Positions 36,901-48,900 of a stretch of DNA of 64,000 nt are shown here, in pieces. The notes below the pieces were generated by a model. It did not search any database and was not told where the DNA came from. It was given only the letters and a program-made list of their open reading frames with translations. How positions within the stretch are numbered: position 1 is the first letter of the stretch; the number at the start of each line of letters is the position of its first letter. Origin of the DNA: Trileptium ribeirensis (Eukaryota > Nematoda > Enoplea > Enoplida > Thoracostomopsidae). Made by a program: the position numbers and the translations under genes. The DNA lies in NCBI GenBank assembly GCA_030248225.1, contig JASANE010017524.1, forward strand, positions 62,001 through 126,000. Direction: 5' to 3'.

Positions 36901-39900
36901 GGTTAGCTTTGTTTGTTTGTTACGCTTGGAATGGCACAAACTGCCAATTTTACAAAGACTGCATTTGTTAAGAATCTTGTAGGGGGATAGCTATTTCCTC
37001 AATCGACTTTTAACGTATGTCTCGGTTAGCTTTGTTTGTTTGTTACGCTTGGAATGGAATAAACTGCTAATTTCTTCAATCGGCTTTTAACGTATGTCTC
37101 GGTTAGCTTTGTTTGTTTGTTACGCTTGGAATGGCACAAACTGCCAATCTTACAAAGTACTGTGACCTATTTATTAGCAAAACCATTTATATAGTCTATG
37201 GCCATCTACAGAAATTTCACCCCAAAGCTTGTTCGACTTGTGATAATCACCTGTGTGCTACTCTCTGTATCTTTATAACTTTTCAGGCGCTGAAAGAATT
37301 ATTTCAGTACGACACGAAAGTGTTTGAATTGTCGGTGCTTGAAGAATTCGAAGGCCAGTCGCTACCGGCGATTCTTAGTATCCTATGTCAACGCAAACGC
37401 TATACAATGAAAGGCGAGCAAAAATCGGAGCCCGACCTGCCACGCACGCCAAATTTTATTGTAAGTTCGAACTGTAATATTATTACAACAATAAATAAGT
37501 TTTTCGTTTTTTATTAATTTGCTGAAAAACGAGGGTCTCTTAAGTTTTTTTTTCCAAGGAAGTTTATGTTTCTAGCAAGGAAATTTGTGTTTCTAAGGTT
37601 TTGTATATTTATATAACTTGTGATCTACAGTCGAGTTCTGGAAAGTTCAGCTTCTTCCAGAAGCATTCGAAAAGATCCACGAGTGGTATTTACGATTGAT
37701 CAGCCGTGATTTGAACCCTAGGCTCTAGCTCGGCATGACTAACACGCTGCAACCACGCCGCATGTTTCGACCAACTCGCTTTGAAGGTACGCTGTGTACA
37801 CTGGCGCTACACGTTATTGTTAATATGAAGGGATAGAAAAAAATACAAAATGTTAAGCGATAGGTTGGCCGAAATTTAGATGTTAAATGTTGTCTGAAAC
37901 AAAAAAGGTTCTCAGTTTTAGATATTGTTAATTGCCTACAAAATATATTTACCGCATTTGAACAAAAAATCAAATGTTGGACTTAATGTCTTTTCATACT
38001 AATGACTTGTATAATTTGGAATTTAGTGTACTGGTGTGTGGTGTCACATGTGGCTTAACACTTTTTAATGACACTTATATAATACTTTTTTGTTGCACGG
38101 TTTCGGTTGAGGTATTATTGTAGTCAATAGGAATGTAAACGAGCGGGGTTTCCACTGGGAGCGCTAGGGGCAGACATGGTAAAAATTTCGTTTTTTTGTT
38201 TGTCGGTGTCGCTCATAATTCAGCTTCAGGTGGATGAATTTAGAGAGCTTCGATCGCATCTTCTGCGTCAAAATGGCAAAAAATAGGTTTGTAAGGGAAC
38301 TTTTGCCAAATTTGGCCATAGGGCTATCAATGTGTCGCAGCCAATTTCTCGCGACGAGCTTGGCATCGAATTGCGGTACAGAATCAACTTATAGACTTTT
38401 ACAACTTTGCTGAACAACACTTTTTGTGAGACCACTGAACGGGCCCGACGCTTTGCCAGAAATGCGGACTTTTCAAATTTGGGCATGTATATTTTTGCTT
38501 TACAACAAGTGTCTTCTGCTACGTTGGCACACGCTCTTACTAACGTTTTGTTATCTAGAATACAACTTGACTCATTATACTTTTTCGTGAAATTTCAGGG
38601 GTTTTAATGTTGACGAATCCAATCTCCCAAAATTGTGGTTTGTTTTTATTCGCATGGTTCTGTATTCTGTGCATGGCATTAAAATGGTCTATGTTAGGTT
38701 TTTCGTTAAAAAACGATAGTTTGGTTATTTAAAGCCTAGCTCGAATGTTTCATGCCTTTTGAGAGTGTTTCAATGTGATTAGGATCCATGAGCCTTACTT
38801 TTAGAATATTGTCTGCCTTCATTTATTTGGAAATGTATTGCGGGAAGGGCAGCACGAATGGTCTATTATATAGTTTTTTGAACGCTGAATACAATAGTTT
38901 GGTTATCTAGAGCCCAGTACGTATATTTCATGCGTTTTCAACGACTTTCAGTTGGTTTAAAGTCTTCTAAGCCGATGCAGAATATAGCCTGTCTTCAGTT
39001 TTTGTTATATATCTTGTTTCAGGGCATTTAGAGCGGTTATATAGGTTTTTCAATGTGTTGAATACGATGTTATGGTCACCTAGAATCGTACATGACTGTT
39101 TTTGGCAGGACGTTTCTCTGAAACCGTAGGCGATCCCGATTTAGACGATAGAAGATCGTGTTTTGTCACTTTTTGGTTTTGTGTTGTTTTAATGCGCTAT
39201 TATGTTTTATTTCAGCTATTATAAGCCTCATGACATGCATAATAGATAGTGTACCTTAACTTCTAGCAGACCATCGTTACGAGGCTGCAACTGTTTCAAA
39301 AGTTTTAAGGTGGTACATGCAACAAACACAGAGCCTGTTACATGCGTAATTACACATTGTCAAAGAGTTACGCAAACGTAGTTATGCTATTAGGTTAGCA
39401 ACAACAAGGCCTGTATGATTAGATAAAAAATCTGGCTGGAAGTAACCGCAAATTTTTCAACTTGCAGCACCAACCCGAAACGCGAGCTTTTTTCAAAATT
39501 TCTCATCTCCTAAGATGAGCTTCGCCATTTTGTGAAAAAAAGCCGTGTAACACTATCACGTATATCGTAGAAAAACAAATGTTTGGCTGTTTCTCGACAC
39601 AGCTTATGCCTCCACATAGTAAGTACGCCCTCATATGAGAAGCAGTCACCAAAATGTGCTGAAAATTACAACCATTGATTCTCCTAATGTTACTAGCATG
39701 TCCACAGTTGGGGGTGAGGTGACCCCACTTTCCAAATTCTACCATGGTCGTGGGATTTTCCCCTCATGTCCGTCCCTCCGCTCAGCCGAGAGCCCTTGTT
39801 CACCTAAATCCAAAAAAATTGTCCGAAAATTTTTGTTTTTCGTATGCAAAATTACCACTATTTCTAATGCCAAAACGTCGCTTTATGGCTTGAAAATACA

Positions 39901-42900
39901 TGCACGGCAGTGAAACTACATGCAAATGTGTTTACTATTTTTAAGCAAAATTTATTCCCTCTCTCCCGAGAATGACCATGCCCCAATTTCCGGAGGGCTG
40001 TGGACAGGCCAGTGTTTTGCTGGTGTATTGTCTTGCTGAGCCATTAAATTGGGCTTAGGAAGCTCAGTTTCGAACCTCAAAATAAGCAATTAAAAAGACT
40101 ATCCGAACTTGCCCAACCAAGGCCTAGTTCCCGCCACCGATCGAATTAATGTTAATAGAAAGTCTTCAACAATGTGAAATACTCGACACTGTCTTATGTT
40201 ATGGCCTCAGAAGCATAACGATTAACTGATAAGGGCACATTTCGCAGTATAGTTGTTGCAATAAACTAAACAGGAACCGTTAGACTCTGGTAGAATTAAC
40301 AAATCTTGGACTACGGAGTACTTCAGAATCTATAACTATGCTGTTTATCGGTTAGAGTTATTTATTTCTGCCTTATAAACTTTAGAAGACTTCGATATAG
40401 GTGTGTTGAGAAATTGAAAGGTGCAAACAGATGTGTCCGAGCAGACACAAAGACATAATATATTTCTTTTTTATGATATAAAATAGCATCAAGACTGGTG
40501 TTTCAGTTATGGTTTAGCGTGTTAGATAGAACATAATAGACTTTTGTCACAAAACACCTTACACAGATATCCAAAGGACAAGAAACCGGAACTTCGATTC
40601 CGGCAAAATTTAGCCGGAACCGGAATTCCGGTTATTCCCTATTTTACTAGGTTAGAGCTGGAAGCCCGTAGCTGAAAGACCTCGTATAAAATTTTGATAG
40701 ATGTATAAAAATGTGGAGAGGATAAGCGAGGATTGTTTGACAGCCACATTGTACATAAGGATTGTCGCGAGGACTGTATTGATAACAATTGTGGGTATAC
40801 GGATCGGCTCGAGGACTGTGTGGACAACTATTCTATGCGTAAAAATTGTCGCGAGTACTGTATTGACAACTATTGCGTACAATAGGATCGGCGGGAAGAC
40901 TATGTAGACAACTATTGTGAACATTAGGATCGACTGGAGGGCAGTATTGACAACATTATGTACACAGGGATTGTTCAGAGGACATATTCTAGTGCGGTTC
41001 AAATAGTATATTTTCAACTTATTTTTCCACACTCTGATTTCAGTACGTGTATACAATTGAGGGAAAAGAGTATAGCGGCGAAACAACGAAGTCGAAAAAA
41101 GAAGCTCGCAACACAGCGTGTGCGAAGGTCCTTCGCGAGCTTTTCGACGTTAGCACTGAAAATATTGATAAAATTGCTATGTGTACGTCATACAATTTGT
41201 TTCATTAATAACTTGTTGTTCCTTTTCATTTATAAAGTAAAGGGCTTAAAACGTCATTTCGACTTTTTATATTTTTGATAGAGTACTATTTCAACACTGA
41301 CCGTGCGTAATATTTTTTTGCAATAGTGGAACAACAATTATTGCAAAAGTATTTAGCGATAAAACTCATTATTTTAAACCATGGTGCCAAACTAAGCTAT
41401 AATTTGTTGAGTGTACCAAGTTTGTTTTCAATGACATAATGTACATCATATATAGCATTGTTCATCTATTAAAGCCACCCGCAAATACAAGTTGAGCGAA
41501 TTGTTTGATTTTTTTAGTACTGAAGTGCGCAAGATTTTAAAATTTCAACGTTTATTAGCCGGGGTTGAGGCGAGATCCTTTGGGTTGCAAATTGGGAATT
41601 AATTGCTCAACTTTCTGTGCATATTTGATCATTTTGAAGTCAAAACCTAAATGACTGACTAGTCCAAAAGTAGGGGGCGGCATTTTCGGTTGCCCCACGG
41701 CAAAACGTAGGTACCCCCGGCTCTCACCTCCCTACAAAAATTCGGGTACCCCCGGCTCAATGCCCCCTGCTGACAAAAATTAACATGTAAACGCGACAAA
41801 ATCCGGCAAAGAAATTGGCCCCCGGCAAAATCCGGCACCCCTGGCAGGTGAGCCGGGGGCCCCTGCTACAATTTCCGAGGTTTGGGCTGGCCAGAATGAT
41901 GTTATCAAATTTTTTATTGCTAGAGCTGCATTTTTCGTTGTTGACCAAAAATCTTGAGTCCTTATTTGGCCATTTAAGGGATTGCGTTCTAAGAACGAAT
42001 GAGCGGCAAATACAGGTCGTCCGCTCCGTTTTCCTGTATTTCGGATGACCGGATTAGCTAATTCAAAACAACTGATTCTTACTAAAAACTAAGCTAATAA
42101 GTGACATAAGCTGGCCTGTCCACAGCCTTCTGAAAAGTGGGGGAAAATTCAGCGGCCCCATGTTCATTCTCGGGGGGAAATTAAAAGTGGAGGGGGATAA
42201 ATTTTTCTTAAAAATACTAAATATTTCCATATTTTCATGCATTTTTACTACCGTGAATGTATTTTCAAGCTAAAAACAAAATATTTTAGCATTATAAATA
42301 GTGGTAATTAATGTTTGAAAAATAATTTGCAAACAAAAAGCATAAATTTTCAGACATAAAATTTTTTGGAATTTATTGAACATGGGGGTTTCGGCCGAGT
42401 GGGGGGGTGGACATGGCGGCAATCTCACGGACATGGGGGATTTGGAAAGTGTGGGGGACCCCCCATCCCAACAGGCCAGATAAGCGATCCCGCAAATTGT
42501 GGTCTCAAATTCAGAGTCAGCTGCGGCCCCGGTGAAATTTAGGAGTGAAATAGTGGTCGCAGGTCAACAAGTTTTAGTTCGTTTAAAAAATTCTTTTAAC
42601 ATTGGCGATAAATACTGAAGATGGTGTTTTAAGCGCCCGCTCTGTCACCAGATTTTGGACAATTAGGACACAAATGATCAAATTTTTTTACAATTTGCAG
42701 TAAAAAATGTGTCAAATTTGTATGCGCGTTTTTGCAGCTAGCCTGGCAACAGCGTTCAGAACAGCGGAATAACTTTGGGGATGGGGGGGCATTTGGGAAA
42801 CAATACTTTGTTCCATATGCTAAATATTTAATATTTCCAGATCCTTTTTTCTGTCGAATAAGTATTTTCCGGCTATAAAACTGCGTTTATCTTTCAAAAT

Positions 42901-45900
42901 GCCATGGTAGTATAATACTTAATGATACAGGATTTTTGTAAACTTACTATAACGCAGGATGTTTTTTCAAAATGGACACTGGATCCAGACTGGTTCTAAT
43001 TCCGCTTTTACTGGGTCTGTTTTATAATATTCTTGATCTGGAGCAGGTAAAATATGTGTAAGCATAACCAAATAACTAGAAGTTTAACACATGTATATGC
43101 ACATATCATGTGTATAGGGACTGAGGGTGCATCACGCGGAAAATTTTTGTAGTTATGGCTAAAATTATGAGGAAAACAAGGGAAATTATGAAGAAAAAGT
43201 GAAAATTATTTTGCAAAAAAAGTTACTTCAACAGAGAATTTTGTCAAAATGGTAGATTAAAACAAAATTTATGTCATACTGGGTCCAGCGTGTACGTATT
43301 GGAGATGACTGGGTCTAATCAGGAAATGTGTCTGCTCCCACTCGTTGACCCAAAAAAATCCAGTATTTCATGTTTAAAAATATTTACAATCCAGAAGGTG
43401 TGATTTTAAACGATTAATAAATCAAATTTAGTTGAACATTTGGTGTTTCTGGCGAGCGGAGGGGACGGGGTTTCGCGGGACCTAAGGCAATAGTTAAGGA
43501 CCTCTCGGGGTCAAGTCTGAAATGCGTATTATGTGTATGTACATATATGTGTCGTTTTATGTACGTCTGCGTCAGTACGACTGCATTCTCTGACTGACAT
43601 GGGCAATAAATGTCAAAAGTTCCTAAAATTGCACCTTACATTGGCCGGAAATAAAATTTTCTCGGGGTCAAAATCAAAAAATATTTGTTCTAATTTGTAG
43701 GCGGGGAAGTCCCCCTTCCCCTCTAGAATTTAATACATTTCATGAATATGTGGAACTTCGATACAGGGATTCCCTTCACACTGTGAGTAAGTTAATTTTA
43801 TTTTGTTTTAGAAAGTTTCGATATTTTGAACTTGCTTCTTCATTTTTCTAAAAATTCGTGAATCGGAAAAAATGGCCGCCTTATTTTGCTGGTGACATGA
43901 AACAGGCATTTTCCTATGAATCGGCAGTGTTCCAATTTAGAAATTTTCAAATTTCTGTGTTTTTGAACAAAAAACTGTAATAAAATATAGCAAACGAATT
44001 CAGAAACGCTGCAACAACTTTCTATTTGTGTTTGGGAACAAATGTTTCTTTTTTCCACCATTTATACTTGAAATAGATTTGACCAATTTCTTTATGTCAG
44101 CCCGGTGTTTTATACATACATGCGAAATATATTTACCAGTGGGAGCCCAAAATTGCCATCACAGCTAATTTCGAAGAGCCGCAAGGTAAATATTCAGATA
44201 TTATCTCTATCCATAAATATTTTAGCTGGAAAAATTAATCACCTTAAACAACCGGGAGTTGAAGTAAAGTCGCCGCTGAGCATTATTCAGGAATTGGTGG
44301 TATCGCGTGGAATTAATACAAAAATCGAGTATACATTTCTCAATGACGAAAACGGAACTACGGCGGCATCGGAACCCTCAACGACAGTTCCTAACAAAGT
44401 TTATAGAGTAAAAGTGAGTCGTAAAACATATCCCATGATATGCTTTAATAATTGTCACTAAATTGGATGTACCACTCAACTGTAGATCGCTTGGCCCTAA
44501 GATTAAACCAGTAAACGTAATAAATGCAACTGCAGATTGGCTCTAAGATTAAAGCAGTAAACATAATAAATTACAAAAAGTGAGCGGAGCAACAGGCAAA
44601 GCATTTTATATCTTATTGGTGTAAATATATTTCAACTAAATATTTAATCAATTTATAATAAATACCGTGTTTTGGACAAATGATGTCAAATCCACAGTAC
44701 AGAAAGCATACACGATAAAACTTTTCAGCTTTAAAAGTCACATTTGTCATAAGCTGCATACAAAACTCTAAAAATCAGTAAGTTTTAGAGTTTGCATAAA
44801 ATTAACTGATTTGCATGCACGACCAAGTCTTAGAGCTTAATAAATGTCATATTCGTCATCAGCCACATAGAAAACCCCCATCATCAGCATTTTTTCATTA
44901 CCGAGCACTTTGAAATTTTCCAAAAAATTTGCCAATGAATAATTAATTAGCTAATTAAATAACTAATTAGCATGTTTTTAAGATTCTCTAGCAGTACTAA
45001 GCACCATATTTGTAATCAGCACTGCGAAATGTAGTATACGTACTAAAATAATAGCTTTACACTAATTATTCATTAAAAATCATTTGAAAATGCTAAAAAT
45101 AGGATAACACGCTTAACTAAATAGGTAATTCCTAATTAATTAAAACAAATTTTCACAAAAACTATATTTCTTCCACGTGAAGAATATTTAGGTGTTTCAA
45201 ACAAAAAATTGAAATCGGCCCAGTAGTTATTGAGCAGTTCGACGGTGCCGATTTTACCCTGTCTGACGAAAACAAGAACTCCTCGCTTCGCTCAGCTCAA
45301 CAACAGTGACGGTTAGATATTTTCTCTATCGTGCAATGCGACACCGGTGGCATCGCTAGAACATTTTGATGTGACATATATAGTGAGCTGAGATTCGCAA
45401 ATAGTATAGCTGAAAGTGATGACCGTTTGTGTAATCTACTTAACCGTATCAAAATGTGTTATGTTTTTAAAAGATATTCGCTATTTTCCTGTTGCATAAT
45501 GGTGATGATTTTCTAACGTCAGTTCATGTTGGTGGACTGTGGCAGTGGCGTCTTTATGCATTGTTGAGTGAAAGCTGTCTTCGTAACTAAAAAACTGTGG
45601 ATTACGGTCTGAAGTTGCGAAAAGCTTGCTTTACTATGCTGCTTTATGAAATATTCAACGTAGCTTCACTTTTTTAAAAGTTCTCTCTGGGACACACAAA
45701 CAGGGTCGCAAATACGTTGCGACGTCAGGGAGAAGCCAGATATCGCTACATCGGTAAAATTTAACCACAACTACGAACGGACTGAGATTATAAACAATCT
45801 CGTGGGCCGTTCACGAAAAATTATTATTCGTTTAAACAGCTTGGGATTGCTAACCGAATTTGAACGCTAACGCCTTATAATAAATTTTGTCAGTAACTGT

Positions 45901-48900
45901 ACGAAGTATTATAATCATACCGTCAATTTTTAGCTTACGGTGGGCGATAAATCGTTTATCGGCGCTGCTATGGGAAAGAAAAATGCAAAAATTAGCGCTG
46001 CCCGGCGTGCAATTAACGAGCTATTCGATTTGGATTTGCCGACAGCCGCAGTGAATCGTCCTATGGCGGTTTTTCCGCCTGTTGCTGAAGCTTTCCCTAT
46101 GTTCGGTGACGTCCAGCCTGAAACGGATACCAACTATGCCGTCGGACGTCAGGTAAAAACCATCTTTCTTGTTGTTTTATAATGATGTTTTCATCCATCA
46201 GTCTAATTTAGGAGTTTTAAAATGATAACACAAAACAATGAATGATGATAATCTAGCAATAACGTGTATTGCTACAAATATGAGAAGCCAAACGTTACCA
46301 ATTATTTCGAAAGCTTCTTTCGTGAATAGTCGGTAAGAAAGCGACTGATTATTACAAAATTATTTATAAAATTTTACCACTGACGTAAACATTGTTCGCA
46401 CAAGTGTAACAAATCGAAAACCCGCTAGGTACGCGTAACTATGAATTTTGGGTGAATGAATACAGCGCGAGCAGCGGTCATTTCTGGTGAATTTGGCGAC
46501 TCATTACTAAAGTGTAGAGTATCATGTAATGGCTTAGTTAAGTTTAGTTTACCACGACATTCTGTTTAGTCGAAATATAACTTTGTTCCATTATAGCGCT
46601 AAGCAAATGTTATTTTTTATTATTAGTCTGGGCTCTCTATGCGCTGAAAATTGGGCCTGGGGGCATGAAATGAGGGGCTGCCAGTTTCAGTCGGAGGCTT
46701 TAAAATTTCAGTATTTTTAGGAAATATTGAAGTAAAAAGTAAAATGCTTCAAAACATTTCAAATATGTGATAACAGCGAATTTTAAACTAATTGTAACGA
46801 TGTTTCTGAAATCTCTGGGTTTTGAATGGATTTAGTGAAAATCTTGGTCATTTTTGTGGCATTAAATTACTCGGAGCCCACAGCTTTAGCCATGAGGCAC
46901 TCGCTCCCCGAACCCCGTACTAAGCTGTTCTTTTCAAGGATATAATGTCACGCCTATCAGGTGGACTTGGACCAAAGATTTCTTTATGTAGTGAAAAATT
47001 CGTTGAAAAGTTTATTTTAACTTTAATAGATGTTTTTGCACTGTGTTTCTACTTTTGATTAAACATCGTGTCGAGTAGTTTTCCATTTTTTGCAATCCCG
47101 ACTTACGTATTATATTTTCAGTATCCTTCAGCTGTTCCAGCAATTGCCGATCATATAGCTACCCTTGTTCAAACAAAATACGCTGAAGTTTGTAGTGCGA
47201 ATGGTTTGTTGGCCGGAAAAGAAATTGCCGGCTTTGTAATAACTACAGGGCACAGTATTGAAGATGCGTTTGTTGTAAGCATTGGGACAGGTAAAGGATT
47301 CGTTTACACATTCACTGACTATAAGTTAGATCAACAACCGTGAGTGGTAAGCTTGCGCGCGAACAAAATTTATAGTCAACAGTTTCCACTAGTTAAACAA
47401 TTTAAATAATCCCTTTGAAAACAACGAAATCAAACATTGTTCGGCAGGTCACAGGGAGTAATACAATGTCATTGGTAAATATTACGTTGGTAATAGACAT
47501 GTTTGAAAAAATCAAGACATCTTTTTCAGCAGCATCGGAACTATTTGCAGATTTAACAAATGAAAACCACGAAATCAGGCCTGTTTCGTGGGTGTGTTAC
47601 GAGATACAGTCACTAGCACAATTATTATACGAGTATACCGGTCATATTTGCATCATTTTTACAACCACCAAAAATCTTCACTCTAGTAGATATAACAACT
47701 TACAGCATTAAATGACTGAAAACAACGAAGTCAGACATGGTTCAGTCCGGAAGGTTGAGAGATATGATACTATTCCAAAAAGTACACCGATCATGCATAC
47801 GGTTGAAAGAATCATCACGGTTTCTAGTAATGCCGAAAATTTTTACAATGCCAAATTTGACAAATTAAAACATTTGATCAAAGCCCCTTAATCTTGGATA
47901 ATTCGAAGGAAGGACTGAGACACTCAGTGATATTTCCAAAATAGCTAGCCTATGTTGAATTTTGTAAAGCTATTTGTCAGTAAACGGCGAAAAGACGTGT
48001 TCCCTTAAAGCTCGGGGGATGTATGATACTGACATTTGCTGTCTTAACGCACGGGCTCGAAAACTGGACGCTCATCAAGGAAGTCGAGGGCTTAATTGCG
48101 AAGACTGATGGGCGGATGCTCTGATGGTTGTCAATGATGAAGTAGGAAGAAATGATTGCTGGTGAAACCCGTTCATAATATTGTGGGGCTGGCACCTATG
48201 GAGCAATGATGCGGAAGAAACTGCTCAGGTGGCTTGGCCTTACATGTTGTAGCAGTAGTCCTTTGCTAGTAATAGCACAAGAAGTGCAGTTGACCTGGTG
48301 CCAAGTGGGAGACTACAAAACAGTGACAAAGTTTGATCTACGGCTTTCCCCGTACATAATAATACATCGAATGTACAAAATGTTTCAAGGTGCCAATAAT
48401 TGGGGTTACTCATTTTATTGCTAGTTTAAGTTAAATTGTGATATAGGGTCTATACGTCGATATTTGAATTGATTAAAATATATTATTCATTTAAAAATAC
48501 AGCAATGCCGATGAAAATAAGCCAGCTTGTTCGTACTCTGAATGAATGTCACGCCGAATTGATTGGTGGTTTTGGTCCGTTGCTGTTTTTTTATCGTCAA
48601 CAACTGAGTGACATTTGTTTTGAGTGATCCCATTATTATTATGAATATTTTGAATTTATTCTTCTAGGAACAAAATGCATCGATGCTGGTAAAATGAGCC
48701 AGTCTGGTCTTGCCTTGAACGACTGTCACGCCGAAGTGATTGCTCGACGTGGTCTGTTGCTGTTTTTCTATCGTCAACTAGCTGAAATTCGGTCCCAGTC
48801 GACAGCCGCAACTTCGTCGATATTTGAGTTACGCCAAAAGCACGACGGATATCGACTTAAGGTATTGTTTTGCGTTGTGTTTTGTGTCAGTTTCTACGTT

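Larger units (their letters stand above)
37461..41043 (+). other. ADAR intron 3
   Basis: No gene was recognised. It holds diverged tandem units of roughly 180 bases (about 38,640-39,090, sharing ATAGTTTGGTTAT and TTTCATGC), a reverse-oriented CTGGCCTG-family repeat (39698-40012), a short CCGGAA cluster (40575-40640) and a minisatellite beside exon 4. Confidence 0.65.
47291..48667 (+). other. ADAR intron 7
   Basis: It contains two diverged direct units starting GAAAACAACGAA (47417 and 47718), a LINE relic (48000-48260) and a decayed duplicate of exon 8 (48503-48635). Confidence 0.65.

Noticed and set aside
48206..48424. 72-residue frame as a gene
   Set aside because: Its start overlaps the LINE relic ([11 protein letters not shown]) and the rest is unrelated intron.
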